Assembly: GCA_963780545.1 (NCBI GenBank)
Contig: CAWACK010000017.1
Span: 39,599-103,598 of the forward strand
Origin: UBA8941 sp963780545
GTDB taxonomy: Archaea > Thermoproteota > Bathyarchaeia > TCS64
Direction of reading: 5' to 3'
DNA length: 64,000 nucleotides
Shown: positions 1 to 9,817 of the stretch, piece after piece
Layout of the letters: each line of letters opens with the position of its first letter
How positions within the stretch are numbered: the first letter of the stretch is position 1
Notes under the pieces: model-generated
What the model saw: only the letters and a program-made list of their open reading frames with translations
Database searches by the model: none
What the model was told of the DNA's origin: nothing
Translations under genes and position numbers: made by a program

Positions 1-1410
1 CAGACAGGGCAGCTCATAGTCCGCCTCACTAGCGACGTCAACTCCGTCCAGATGATGGTGATGTTGGGGCTGAGGATGTTCATCCGTGCCCCGATAATGA
101 TCGTGGGTAGCATAATCATTATGTATTTAATCAACGCGGAGCTCGCAAAAATCGTTCTTCTGCTACTTCCCTTCACCCTCCTCCTTGCAGGCGTCTTCGT
201 CTGGAAGGCCCAGCCAATGTTCCTCGAGGTCCAGAGGAGGCTCGACAAGCTCAACACGGTGCTGCAGGAGAACCTCGCAGGCGTCAGGGTCGTGAAGGCC
301 TTCGTTAGACAGGATCACGAGGCTCAGAGATTTGAGGATGCTAACGTCGACTTAACCAAGCAGTCAACCAGCGTGCTCACAATATTCGCTATCCTATTCC
401 CTTCGATGCAGATAATCATCAACTTCGCCCTCCTCGCCGTTGTCTGGTACGGGGGACTCGAGGTCATTGGGGGGGTGTTCAGCGTAGGCGATGTCCTAGC
501 GTTCGCCAACTACCTCCTAACAGCCATAATGCCACTGCTCTTCCTCGCGATGATGGCGAGCCAGTTATCGGCTGCTGTAGCCTCTGCAAAGCGCATCTAT
601 GAGATTATCGACTCAGAGCCTCTGGTGCAGAATAAGCCCGAAGCTAAGCAACTAAACGATGTGAAGGGCAAGGTCGCATTCGAGGATGTCTCATTCAGCT
701 ACTCGAGTGATCTTAGTGAGCCGGTTCTCCAGAACATCAACCTTGTTGCGGAGCCGGGGCAGACTATAGCCCTCCTCGGCGCTACGGGCTCCGGAAAATC
801 AACAATAATCGACCTCATACCCAGGTTCTACGACGTGACAAAAGGTAGACTCACCGTGGACGGAGTCGATGTAAGAGACGTTACCCTAGAATCCCTCCGA
901 TCAAATATAGGAGTAGCACTTCAGGAGGCAATTCTCTTCAGCGGAAGCATCCGAGACAACATACGATACGGTAAGCCGGAGGCCTCCGAGGAGGAGGTTG
1001 TCGCTGCCGCAAAGGCAGCGCAGGCTCATGAGTTCATCATGAGCTTCCCCCAGGGATACGACACCGATGTCGGAGAGAGAGGTACAGGTCTCTCCGGGGG
1101 TCAGAAACAGAGGATAAGCATAGCGAGGGCCCTTCTCGTCCAGCCTAAAATACTGATCCTCGACGACAGCACCAGCTCCGTAGACGTGGAGACTGAGGCG
1201 AAGATACAGGAACAGCTCGACAAGATCATGGAGAACAGGACGAGTTTCATCATCGCGCAAAGGATCAGTACGGTTCTCAAGGCCGACAAGATAGTAGTCC
1301 TCGACAAAGGCCGCGTGGTCGCCGAAGGGATCCATGATGTGCTGATGAGGACGAGCCCGATCTATAGGGAGATCTACGACTCCCAGCTAGGTGGAGGAAT
1401 TAGGCTATGA
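1..1410 (+). CDS. ABC exporter half, degenerate-site subunit (5' end outside window)
   Basis: One half of an ABC exporter: a membrane domain fused to an ATPase domain. The frame is open from base 1 (TGQLIVRLTSDVNSV, typical of the ABC membrane domain), so the start lies upstream. Hydrophobic helices run to about 560 and the ATPase domain starts near 660. Walker A is GATGSGKST (about 778-804), the signature LSGGQ (about 1090), Walker B ILILDDSTS (about 1150), the switch IIAQRIST (about 1250). Asp replaces the catalytic Glu and Gln replaces the switch His, so the ATP site on this subunit should hydrolyse poorly. It overlaps the next gene by ATGA. Known heterodimers (TM287/288, BmrCD) share this asymmetry. 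The substrate cannot be read from sequence. Confidence 0.93.
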   Translation, partial: QTGQLIVRLTSDVNSVQMMVMLGLRMFIRAPIMIVGSIIIMYLINAELAKIVLLLLPFTLLLAGVFVWKAQPMFLEVQRRLDKLNTVLQENLAGVRVVKAFVRQDHEAQRFEDANVDLTKQSTSVLTIFAILFPSMQIIINFALLAVVWYGGLEVIGGVFSVGDVLAFANYLLTAIMPLLFLAMMASQLSAAVASAKRIYEIIDSEPLVQNKPEAKQLNDVKGKVAFEDVSFSYSSDLSEPVLQNINLVAEPGQTIALLGATGSGKSTIIDLIPRFYDVTKGRLTVDGVDVRDVTLESLRSNIGVALQEAILFSGSIRDNIRYGKPEASEEEVVAAAKAAQAHEFIMSFPQGYDTDVGERGTGLSGGQKQRISIARALLVQPKILILDDSTSSVDVETEAKIQEQLDKIMENRTSFIIAQRISTVLKADKIVVLDKGRVVAEGIHDVLMRTSPIYREIYDSQLGGGIRL

Positions 1411-3252
1411 GCAGCCAACCTCAATCCGGTCGACCAGTTGCAGGTCCCAGGGGGGGTCCCGGAGCTGGCTTCGCCATGGGTGTATCAAGGGCTAAAAATC
1501 CAGGAGTAACTCTCGCACGGCTAGCCCGCTACCTTTTAGCTTACAAGTTACAGCTCGCGTTGATTGGGGCATTCGTTATTCTCGGTACGGTCACATCACT
1601 TCTAGGCCCATATTACGTTGGTGTCGCCATAGATCAGTACATCCAGACCCGCGACGTGCTAGGGCTCTACAGCATAGCAATTACATTGCTTATCATATTC
1701 GTTGTCGGCTATGCATCGAACTCGATTCAGGCAATACTAATGGCGAGGATTTCCCAGAAAGTTCTTAAACAGTTAAGGAAGGAGCTCTTCGAGCACCTAC
1801 AGACTCTCAGCCTCAGTTTCTTCGACAAGCGCACACAGGGGGAGCTTATGAGCAGACTAACAAACGATATAGACGCTATCAATCAAGCCCTAAGTCAGAG
1901 CCTCACTCAGTTGATTTCGAGCTTCCTCGCAATCATCGGGATATTGATAGCCATGTTCATCCTAAACGCATACCTGGCGCTTGGAAGTCTGCTTGTATTC
2001 CCAGTGATGATATTCGTCACTATCTTCATCGGTGGAAAAACACTCGCCGGGTTCAGGGGTCTCCAGCGAGACCTTGGAAAACTGAACAGTACCATGGAGG
2101 AGACCATCAGTGGTGAACGGGTAGTATTAGCCTTCAGTAGGCAGGACCGCGTCTTAAAGGACTTCGACGAGGTGAATGAGTCAGTCAGGAAGATAGCAAC
2201 TCAGGCCAATAGCTACGCGTTCGTAATTATGCCCATCATGAATATTATGGGCACCGTTGCGATAGCGGTTGTCGCCGGGCTAGGAGGCTGGATGGCCTTA
2301 CAGGGAATGGTCACAATCGGTGTTATAACAACCTTCATTTTCTACGCACGCAATTTTTCACAGCCTCTCCAGCAGTTGGGAAACCTTTACAACACGGTCC
2401 AGTCTGCTCTCGCCGGAGCTGAACGAATCTTTGAGACCATCGATGAGAAGCCCGAAATAAACGATAAGCCAGACGCGAAACCACTCGCAGAGATAAAGGG
2501 AGATATCGTCTTCGATAAAGTCGACTTTAGCTACGATGGTAAGACACCTATTCTCAAGAACATGAGCTTCCACGCAATGCCTGGACAACTTATGGCCCTA
2601 GTCGGGCCGACGGGAGCCGGAAAGACGACGATGGTCAACGTCCTCAGCAGGTTCTATGATATTCAGAGCAGGCTCCATCAGGATAGACGGAGTTGACATT
2701 AGAGACGTGACAAGGGACAGCCTCAGGAAGCAGCTAGGGACAGTACTTCAAGACAACTTCCTATTCGCTGACACAGTGTTGGAGAATATACGCTACGGTA
2801 ACCTCGAGGCGACAGACGAAGATTGCATCGCCGCGGCGAAGCTGGCGAACGCGGATCAATTCATCACACGTCTCCCCGAGGGATATCAGACCATGCTCAC
2901 AGAGCGTGGCAGTAACCTCAGCCAAGGTCAGCGCCAACTCCTCGCCATAGCCCGCGCCATAATAGCAGACCCGAAGATCCTGATCCTCGACGAGGCTACG
3001 AGCAACGTGGATACAAGGACCGAGATAAGGATACAGGAGGCACTCCTCAGGCTTATGGAAGGCAGGACGAGCTTCGTCATCGCTCACCGCCTAAGCACGA
3101 TTAGAAAGGCTGACCAGGTCCTCGTAATAAACAACGGTGAAATAGTTGAGAGAGGAACCCATGACTCCCTGCTCACGGCTAGAGGATTCTACTATAACCT
3201 CTATGTGAGCCAGTTCAAGGGAACACAGATCGGAGTGGAGGAAGTCACTTGA
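1407..3252 (+). CDS. ABC exporter half, catalytic-site subunit, interrupted by a +1 frameshift near 2670
   Basis: Partner of the upstream half-transporter: membrane domain (about 1490-2400) and ATPase domain (about 2500-3230). Walker A is GPTGAGKTT, Walker B ILILDEATS with the catalytic Glu, switch IAHRLST with His, but the signature is LSQGQ rather than LSGGQ. A changed signature opposite the degenerate site of the partner is what a heterodimeric exporter predicts. The frame breaks between ..FYDIQS and GSIRIDG..: codons CAG AGC are followed by AGG CTC, while the family sequence needs GGC TCC, so one extra base sits at about 2670. No other damage is visible. The extra base may be an error, a recent mutation or a +1 recoding site. 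The stop abuts the convergent radical SAM gene with no spacer. Confidence 0.88.
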
Positions 3253-4338
3253 TCAGGGTATTATCTCGCATCCGTTGTTGATCTCGGGATAGTCGAGTGC
3301 TCCTGGTGCGAGGACGCCATTCCTCATCAGTCTCTTGGTTGATTCAACTATTTGCCCTAGTTCATTTACCATGCGACGCGTTGAGTTACACACTCTATCA
3401 AACCAGTTAATGCCCCAGAACATTGTCTTGTTGGCGAAGAGACAGCGGCCACCGCAGACCCATTTATCCGGACATATACTGCATGGCTCGCTTACAGGCA
3501 GAATATCTCTGAGGGAGGCAGGTACGCTGTTCCTTATGTCTCCAACGGGAGAATAGGATAACTCAGGCGCTATCGGGCAGACGTCGATGCGACCATTAGT
3601 CAATATAGCGAAGCTATCCCTCCCTGATCCGCACCAAATGTGACTAAGAGGTTTTCCTGTGATGAGAGTGCGTAGAATGGGGATGAATGGGACGATGCCA
3701 AGCACCTTTCCATGATGCAAGGCTTTATCGAAGTCGGCTACAAGTCGGATAATACCCTCGTCGTAATGGTCGAGCCAGCTTTCAATCTCTTGCTCATTCC
3801 TGATCGCGCGCCAAAAGACATCGAGCTGCCAGTGAATGTGGGAAAATCGTGGCTCCTTCAGAGTGAGTAAGTGGGTGACATCGCGGTGGATGTCTCCCCT
3901 CCTGCTGAATGCCATCCTCGCGACTAGATCTCCAGTGTAACCCCTGTCGCGGATCAAAATGCAGTTCCTCAAGACGGTTTCATAGACGCCCATTCTACGG
4001 TTAGCATCGGTTACCTCCATCCCACCGTCTATGCTGACAAGCACTGCTTCTAGCCGGTTGAGGTATGATGGGTCGACCTCGTCAAGGTGTGTGCCATTCG
4101 TCTGGAGTGTGAATGCTTTGGCGGGGACACGATCCATAATCTCATACATCCTGTCTTTGGCTAGGAGAGGCTCTCCCCCGTAAAAGCCAATAACCGCCTC
4201 TGGGTCGCGCGATACAAAGGAGGCTAATTCGTCCACATCGTAGGTAATGTCCAGTGGTATCCCGTCAACATGCCGAGTACCCCCGCAATATCCGCAGCTG
4301 AGGTTGCACCGCTCCGTGAGGACGACGTGGTACTGCAA
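3253..4338 (-). CDS. Radical SAM protein with SPASM-like C-terminal cysteines (AF1577-like)
   Basis: 361 residues. The N-terminus carries CNLSCGYC (CX3CX2C) for the SAM-binding 4Fe-4S cluster, followed by a GGEPL-type motif (FYGGEPLL). The C-terminus has clustered cysteines (WCGSGRD, DVCPIAPE, CSICPDKWVCGGRC and a later Cys), as in SPASM/twitch domains that hold extra clusters. The opening MQYHVVLTERCNLSCGYCGG resembles archaeal peptide-modifying radical SAM proteins of the AF1577 family; this is from memory of the family, not a search. No precursor peptide is evident in the 120 bp upstream (4339-4458) or nearby. It runs convergently to the ABC exporter, sharing TGATCA at the two stops, so co-function with the exporter is only possible, not shown. 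Confidence 0.8.
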   Translation of the reverse strand: MQYHVVLTERCNLSCGYCGGTRHVDGIPLDITYDVDELASFVSRDPEAVIGFYGGEPLLAKDRMYEIMDRVPAKAFTLQTNGTHLDEVDPSYLNRLEAVLVSIDGGMEVTDANRRMGVYETVLRNCILIRDRGYTGDLVARMAFSRRGDIHRDVTHLLTLKEPRFSHIHWQLDVFWRAIRNEQEIESWLDHYDEGIIRLVADFDKALHHGKVLGIVPFIPILRTLITGKPLSHIWCGSGRDSFAILTNGRIDVCPIAPELSYSPVGDIRNSVPASLRDILPVSEPCSICPDKWVCGGRCLFANKTMFWGINWFDRVCNSTRRMVNELGQIVESTKRLMRNGVLAPGALDYPEINNGCEIIP

Positions 4339-4458
4339 GTTAAAGAAACCGCCATCCGAAGATCGATAAAAACATTATAGGAATGTGCAATCAAGGTTGC
4401 TCATTTCACTTATTACCGATGTGTCGCCTCTTATCACAAACTTAAAGCAGGTGTCAAG

Positions 4459-6000
4459 ATGCCAAGCAACGAATTCTACCTGAGCCAGTTCAAGGCAAGA
4501 AGCCCAATCAACCCGCCAAAGCGAGTCTGGTTATTCGACACAAGTCTACGAGATGGGGAGCAGACCCCGGGAGTTACTTATACTGTCGATGAGAAGGTTG
4601 AAATCGCTCGAAACCTCGACGAACTCGGGGTACCCAAGATCGAAGCTGGTTTCGCCATCGCGAGCGACGGCGAGGCTGAGGCGGTGAAGAGGATCGCCGC
4701 CCAGGGCTATAAGAGCATAATTACCACGTTGGCGCGTCCATTAAAGGAGGACATCGACAAGGCCCTCTGGTGTGATGTCCCCTACATTCACATATTCATC
4801 AGTACAAGCGACCTCCACATCGAAACTATGATGAAGACGACAAGGGAGGAGGTCCTCAGGCAGAGTGTTGAAAGTATCGAATACGCGAAGGACCACGGTG
4901 TTCGCGTCGAGTATAGTCCACAGGACGCTACTCGCACAGATATGGACTACCTCATCGAGATCTGTAGGGCCGCGGAGGATGCTGGAGCCGAGGTGCTAAA
5001 CATACCAGATACAGTTGGCGTCATGACGCCCCGAATGACGTTTGAGTTCTTCAGCGAGTTGAAGAAGCACACACATGTCCCCCTTAGCGCCCACGCTCAC
5101 AACGATCTAGGGCAAGCGGTAGCTAATACCCTCGCCGCCATCGAGGCGGGTGCAGAGCAGGCCCATGTAACGATCAACGGCCTCGGCGAGCGTGCAGGGA
5201 ACGCTAGTTTGGAACAGGTTGCAGTCTGCTTAGAGGCGCAGTATAAGATCGAGACCGGGCTAAAGTTCGAAAAGATTGCCGCGATATCAGAGCTAGTCCA
5301 GCATTACAGCGGCATCTATCTCCCCCCGACGACGCCGATAGTTGGAGACAACGCCTTCGCCCACGAGTCAGGGATCCATGTCCACGGTGTCCTGGCGCAC
5401 AGCGGCAACTATGAGATCCTCTCCCCCGAGTTTGTTGGTAAGAAGAGGAGGATCGTTGCGGGGAAGCATGCAGGACGACACGGCATTGGCACGATGATTG
5501 AGGACATGGGTCTTCAACCCTCAAAGGAGCAGCTAAAGGACATCGCCACAGCGGTCAAGACGCTTGGCGACTCCGGCAAGTCAGTCACCGACACCGACCT
5601 ATACGCGATCGCGAAGAACATAATGAATATCAAAAGCGACGAGAGAGTGAAACTCAAGGAACTTGTAGTCGTCACCGGCAACACGGTTACCCCCACGGCA
5701 TCAGCAATAATCGTCATCGACGGTAAAGAATACACAGGCGCAGGCACCGGCAATGGCCCCATCGATGCCGCCGTTAAGGCCCTCACCAATGTAGAGAAGG
5801 GCTTCAAGGAAATGAGCCTAGAGAAGTTCAACATGAAGGCCATAACAGGTGGAACCAACGCCGTCGCCGACGTCACGGTGAGCATGCGCCGCAATGGCAG
5901 ACACGTCACCGCGAGCAGCGTCAACGGTGACACAGTCATGGCGAGCGTCGAGGCAATCCTAAAGGGCATGAATAGGCTCATGGAGTCGGAGAAGGAATAA
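4459..6000 (+). CDS. leuA: 2-isopropylmalate synthase family (LeuA / citramalate / homocitrate synthase)
   Basis: 513 residues, intact. It joins acetyl-CoA to a 2-oxo acid, the first step of leucine synthesis if the substrate is 2-oxoisovalerate. The catalytic motif DTSLRDGEQTPGV lies near residue 28, the metal-binding HAHNDLGQAVAN near residue 212, and the GLGERAGNASLEQ motif follows. A C-terminal regulatory domain (about 390-510) is present, as in feedback-controlled LeuA and CimA. Paralogues using pyruvate (CimA) or 2-oxoglutarate (homocitrate synthase) look alike, so the symbol rests on the leuCDB neighbours. It leads a four-gene operon and its TAA overlaps the next ATG by one base. Confidence 0.88.
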   Translation: MPSNEFYLSQFKARSPINPPKRVWLFDTSLRDGEQTPGVTYTVDEKVEIARNLDELGVPKIEAGFAIASDGEAEAVKRIAAQGYKSIITTLARPLKEDIDKALWCDVPYIHIFISTSDLHIETMMKTTREEVLRQSVESIEYAKDHGVRVEYSPQDATRTDMDYLIEICRAAEDAGAEVLNIPDTVGVMTPRMTFEFFSELKKHTHVPLSAHAHNDLGQAVANTLAAIEAGAEQAHVTINGLGERAGNASLEQVAVCLEAQYKIETGLKFEKIAAISELVQHYSGIYLPPTTPIVGDNAFAHESGIHVHGVLAHSGNYEILSPEFVGKKRRIVAGKHAGRHGIGTMIEDMGLQPSKEQLKDIATAVKTLGDSGKSVTDTDLYAIAKNIMNIKSDERVKLKELVVVTGNTVTPTASAIIVIDGKEYTGAGTGNGPIDAAVKALTNVEKGFKEMSLEKFNMKAITGGTNAVADVTVSMRRNGRHVTASSVNGDTVMASVEAILKGMNRLMESEKE

Positions 6001-7259
6001 TGGGCCAAACTGTAAGCCAGAAGATTCTAGCCGAACACGCGGGCCGTAAAAGCGTCGAACCAGGCGAGATCGTCAAAGCCAAGATAGATATCGCCATGGC
6101 CCCTGACCTAACCGCGGTCCTAGCATACAACGCGATGAAGAGCATGGGGGTCGATAGAGTCTGGGACAAGAGCAGAGTCATCTTCCTCAACGACCACATT
6201 GCTCCCCCAACAACTGTCCAGAACGCGACCCTACAGAAACAGTGTAGGGAGATCGCGTATGACGAGGGCTTCACGAACTTCTATGACATCAACGCCGGTG
6301 TCTGCCACCAAGTGCTACCCGAGAAGGGACACGTTTGGCCTGGGATGGTCCTCGTCGGCGCGGACAGCCACACATGCACACACGGCGCCTTCGGCGCCTT
6401 CGCTACTGGCATAGGGTCGACTGACATGGGTGCCGTCCTGGCGACGGGTAAACTATGGTTCAAGGTACCTGAGACGATAAGGGTTGAGGTTGATGGGAAA
6501 CTCCCGAAGTGGGTGGCCGCAAAGGATGTAGTACTCAAGTCAGCCAAGGAGATTGGCGCAGATGGAGCCACCTATATGGCCATCGAGTACGGTGGTGGAA
6601 CGATTCGTACCTTGAGTATGGCCGGCAGGATGACTCTCTGCAACATGGCTGTAGAGATGGGGGGCAAGACGGGCATCGTCGAACCCGACGGAATCACAGA
6701 CGATTTTCTAAAGGAACGAGTCAAGAACAAGTACAAAAAAATCACGTCCGATCCCGATGCCGAATACACGAAGACTGTAAATATTGACGCCTCAGCTCTG
6801 GAGCCGCAGGTGGCGTGTCCACATTCCGTAGATAATGTCAAACCCGTCACCGAGGTCGCTGACACGAAGGTTAATCAGGTCTTCATCGGGTCCTGCACGA
6901 ACGGGCGATTAGAGGACCTTGAGGTGGCAGCGACGATACTGAAGGGAAAGAAGATCCACAGAGACGTCAGACTTATGGTCACACCGGCCAGCTTCGAGGT
7001 CTATGGCGAGGCCAACGCAAAAGGAATCATAAAGATACTGATGGACGCGGGTGGCGTAGTCTGCAACCCAAGCTGCGGAGCCTGCTTCGGCGGTAACAAC
7101 GGACTAATAGCCCCCGGCGAGGTCAGCCTATCAACAAGTAACAGGAACTTCAAGGGGCGCCAAGGAAGCACAGAGGGATTCGTTTACCTCTCCTCCCCAG
7201 CGACGGCTGCAGCATCAGCGCTTAGGGGTGTCATATCGGACCCAAGGGAGGTCAAATGA
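6000..7259 (+). CDS. leuC: 3-isopropylmalate dehydratase large subunit
   Basis: 419 residues, archaeal LeuC/HacA type. With the small subunit it isomerises 2- to 3-isopropylmalate through an open 4Fe-4S cluster. Cluster ligands are visible in IGSCTNGRLEDL and NPSCGACFGG; the active-site GADSHTCTHGAFGAF motif lies near residue 120. The ATG uses the last A of the leuA stop, implying coupled translation. Archaeal homoaconitase large subunits are close relatives, so a dual or homoaconitate role is not excluded. Confidence 0.92.
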   Translation: MGQTVSQKILAEHAGRKSVEPGEIVKAKIDIAMAPDLTAVLAYNAMKSMGVDRVWDKSRVIFLNDHIAPPTTVQNATLQKQCREIAYDEGFTNFYDINAGVCHQVLPEKGHVWPGMVLVGADSHTCTHGAFGAFATGIGSTDMGAVLATGKLWFKVPETIRVEVDGKLPKWVAAKDVVLKSAKEIGADGATYMAIEYGGGTIRTLSMAGRMTLCNMAVEMGGKTGIVEPDGITDDFLKERVKNKYKKITSDPDAEYTKTVNIDASALEPQVACPHSVDNVKPVTEVADTKVNQVFIGSCTNGRLEDLEVAATILKGKKIHRDVRLMVTPASFEVYGEANAKGIIKILMDAGGVVCNPSCGACFGGNNGLIAPGEVSLSTSNRNFKGRQGSTEGFVYLSSPATAAASALRGVISDPREVK

Positions 7260-7754
7260 ATGAACATAAAGGGTAAGGCGTGGAACTACGGCGACAACAT
7301 AAACACCGACTTCATGTTCCCAGGCAGATATCTAGAGCTGATCGACCCTAAGGAGATCGCGAAGCACGCCATGGAGGGGATAGATCCCACCTTCGCGAAG
7401 AAGGTTCAGAAGGGCGACATACTGGTTGGCGGCAACAACGTTGGACTCGGCTCCAGTAGAGAGCAGGCTCCGCTTGCGTTGAAGCACTCCGGCGTCGGAG
7501 CCGTCGTAGCGGAGAGCTTCGCCCGAATATTCTACAGGAACGCCTTCAACGTCGGACTTCCAGCTATCGAATGCCCAGGAGTCTCAAAGAAGGTGAAGAC
7601 CGGCGATGAGATCGAGATTGACACCGCGACGGGTACCATCACTATCAACGGCAAAGAAAAGCTAAAGATCAAACCACTTCCCGAGTTCATGATTCAACTC
7701 CTAAACGAGGGGGGTTTAGCACCATACCTAAAGAAGCACATGAAGGAATGGTGA
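7260..7754 (+). CDS. leuD: 3-isopropylmalate dehydratase small subunit
   Basis: 164 residues, the swivel domain partner of LeuC. The motif GNNVGLGSSREQAPLAL near residue 60 is the conserved substrate-binding loop of LeuD/HacB proteins. The ATG follows directly on the leuC TGA with no spacer, and leuB starts five bases after its stop. The length is standard for the archaeal stand-alone small subunit. Confidence 0.92.
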   Translation: MNIKGKAWNYGDNINTDFMFPGRYLELIDPKEIAKHAMEGIDPTFAKKVQKGDILVGGNNVGLGSSREQAPLALKHSGVGAVVAESFARIFYRNAFNVGLPAIECPGVSKKVKTGDEIEIDTATGTITINGKEKLKIKPLPEFMIQLLNEGGLAPYLKKHMKEW

Positions 7755-7758
7755 AGAC

Positions 7759-8775
7759 ATGACAAAATACAGGGTAGCAGTCATACCCGGCGACGGTATT
7801 GGCCCAGAGGTGATGTCTGCGGCCGTCTCCGTACTTCAAGCAATGGAGGACCAATCCGGCAAGTTCGGCTTCGTGTTCACCGAGTATATGGCGGGGGACG
7901 CCTATAAGGCGAAGACCGGAGTCGCGATGACGGAGGAGACCTTCGAAGCCGTGAAGGCTTCAGACGCCTGCCTCTTCGCAGCTGTTGGCGAGTCGGCTAA
8001 GGAGGTAATCATCCCGCTTCGCCAGAGGCTAAACCTCTATGCCAACATCCGCCCCGCGAAGGTGTACCCAAACGTCCCCAATGTGAAGGGCCAGATGGAT
8101 ATGGTCATCGTCAGGGAGAACACAGAGTGCCTATACAAGCGGATACAGGACGGCGGCCCAGACTGGGGCGTAGCGCTGAGGGTCATTACCAGAACCGCGT
8201 CCGAACGAATAGCGAAGTATGCCTTTGAGCTCGCCCGAAGGGAGGGAAGGAGGAAGGTCACCTGCGTCCACAAATCGAATATGATGGAGACGACCTGCGG
8301 CCTCTTCCAGGACAGCTGCAGGAAAGTCGCGGCGGGTTACAGTGACATCGGCTACAATGAGGAGATCGTTGACGCTTGTGCCATGAAGATGGTTATGTTC
8401 CCTGAGCGCTTCGACGTCATGGTTACGACGAACCTATTCGGTGATATCCTCAGCGACTTAGCCGCTGGAATCGTCGGCGGACTCGGTATGGCCCCCTCCG
8501 CTAACATCGGTGACAAGATGGCGGTCTTCGAACCCGTACACGGCTCAGCGCCAGACATAGCGGGAAAGGGAATAGCCAATCCCATAGCCCAAATTCTTAG
8601 CGCCGGGATGATGTTAGAATGGCTCGGTCAAAAGCAGGCGGCTAAGACACTCGAGGCGGCTATCATCGAGGTCCTCAAGGATGGAAAAATCCTCACACCG
8701 GACCTTAAGGGGAGTGCAAAGACAGTTGATGTGGCAAAGGCCGTCGTCTCTAAGCTCGCCGAAAAAACCTTTTAA
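7759..8775 (+). CDS. leuB: 3-isopropylmalate dehydrogenase family (beta-decarboxylating dehydrogenase)
   Basis: 338 residues. It oxidises and decarboxylates 3-isopropylmalate, or a homologue, with NAD(P)+ and a divalent metal. The start IPGDGIGPEV, the substrate loop IVRENTECLYKRI, the Asp-rich metal site NLFGDILSDLAAG and the nucleotide-binding EPVHGSAPDIAGKGIANP are all present. The RENTE loop also occurs in homoisocitrate and isocitrate dehydrogenases, so specificity is uncertain; the operon favours leucine synthesis. Last gene of the operon; a 228 bp spacer without recognisable genes follows. Confidence 0.87.
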   Translation: MTKYRVAVIPGDGIGPEVMSAAVSVLQAMEDQSGKFGFVFTEYMAGDAYKAKTGVAMTEETFEAVKASDACLFAAVGESAKEVIIPLRQRLNLYANIRPAKVYPNVPNVKGQMDMVIVRENTECLYKRIQDGGPDWGVALRVITRTASERIAKYAFELARREGRRKVTCVHKSNMMETTCGLFQDSCRKVAAGYSDIGYNEEIVDACAMKMVMFPERFDVMVTTNLFGDILSDLAAGIVGGLGMAPSANIGDKMAVFEPVHGSAPDIAGKGIANPIAQILSAGMMLEWLGQKQAAKTLEAAIIEVLKDGKILTPDLKGSAKTVDVAKAVVSKLAEKTF

Positions 8776-9003
8776 ACAATTTATTCCAGCTCTTGTGCAC
8801 TGATTAAATTTCATATTACTGTAGTAATGAGTATTCAATTCCTTCTGAAGAAATCGTTTGTGTTTACGACGTGGAGACAAAAAGCCTCTCCAGATGCTGC
8901 AGGTAACGCGTGTTAACAGAACCATATGTCGCAAGGTCCAAGCATACAACAAAACCTTTTATTCATCTAGATACGCTAACCCTGCCGGGAGCAAGAATGT
9001 CCG

Positions 9004-9486
9004 GTGAACGTTTCCTCCAGCAGTAAAGCTGGATTCTACCCGACTCCCGAATTCAAGAATCTTCTTCAATCACTCAACGACCTGAAGAAAGAAGTATCCA
9101 GATTCGGGAAGACCCACCCAGACAAGATCGGATATAACCGATTGATCAAAAATGTAGACTCTCTGGAGGAGTCGATGAAGGAGCACTATCGTGAGCTCTA
9201 TGCTATAGAAGGCGCCCTTGAAACAGCTTCAAGCAGAAGACTCACGGAGAAGCAGAGAATGATGCTCCAAATAATCTCCGAGGTCCAGGGGGAGACCCTC
9301 TACACGACTCTCATAGAGAAAGTCTCTAAGGAGCTCGAGATACCCAAGTCGACGGTGCGCTGGAACCTTAAGGGACTACGCGACTCTGGGCTCATAACCG
9401 CAGGGGACCGAGACAATAAAGGCATCCCGGTGAGGCTCACGGAGACGGGCCGGATCATGGCTGGCGTCGTCTCCCCAGCTGATTAA
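9004..9486 (+). CDS. Winged helix-turn-helix protein
   Basis: 160 residues. The N-terminal half is charged and helical. The C-terminal half (about 80-155) reads as a winged HTH: a helix with LTEKQRMMLQ, a recognition region IPKSTVRWNLKGLRDSGL and a wing with KGIPVRLTETG. It likely binds DNA as a transcription regulator; no target can be named. I chose the GTG at 9004 because the nearby ATG at 8997 opens a 9-codon frame. A TATA-like ACCTTTTATTC lies at about 8953-8963. The 8776-9003 spacer shows nothing else. Confidence 0.7.
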   Translation: MNVSSSSKAGFYPTPEFKNLLQSLNDLKKEVSRFGKTHPDKIGYNRLIKNVDSLEESMKEHYRELYAIEGALETASSRRLTEKQRMMLQIISEVQGETLYTTLIEKVSKELEIPKSTVRWNLKGLRDSGLITAGDRDNKGIPVRLTETGRIMAGVVSPAD

Positions 9487-9529
9487 GAAACTATTTTAAA
9501 CACTCAGGCATGGTCTGTGGTGATGTAGA

Positions 9530-9772
9530 ATGTCCGTCAAGGCATACATCATGATCAACGTCAAAACCGGGACAGAGGACGAGGTCTGCGAGAAGGTCCT
9601 CAAATTCAGCGAAGTCGAGGAGGCAGCCGCCATCTACGGTGAGTTCGACCTGATACTCAAAGTCAAGGCGAAGGACATGAACAACCTCGACAAGCTTATC
9701 GTGGACAAGCTGAGGGGGATACCCGACATCCTCCTCACAGCAACGATGCTCATCGCTAAGGAGTACAAGTAA
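9530..9772 (+). CDS. Stand-alone RAM domain protein (Lrp/AsnC ligand-binding domain)
   Basis: 80 residues, only the effector-binding alpha-beta (RAM) domain of Lrp/AsnC regulators, without the DNA-binding HTH. It starts KAYIMINVKTG and carries the typical VEEAAAIYGEFDLILKVKA core. Such proteins form dimers to octamers, bind amino acids and may modulate full-length Lrp proteins. Being 44 bp behind the wHTH gene and near a branched-chain amino acid operon fits an amino-acid sensing role, which is inference. Confidence 0.85.
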   Translation: MSVKAYIMINVKTGTEDEVCEKVLKFSEVEEAAAIYGEFDLILKVKAKDMNNLDKLIVDKLRGIPDILLTATMLIAKEYK

Positions 9773-9817
9773 CGCGATTCAACGATTTCTCGAAGATACT
9801 TCATTCAAGTGACCACC

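Noticed and set aside
1407..1500. Gly-rich N-terminus of the second ABC subunit as a leader peptide
   Set aside because: It is a short polar extension before the first membrane helix; no cleavage motif is seen.
3253..4458. RiPP cluster with precursor peptide
   Set aside because: No short Cys-rich or Gly-rich frame with a start lies around the radical SAM gene in either strand.
5204..8585. Minus-strand frames inside the leu operon
   Set aside because: Residue texture (Ser- and Thr-rich without domains) is that of antisense shadows; the plus-strand genes are intact and conserved.
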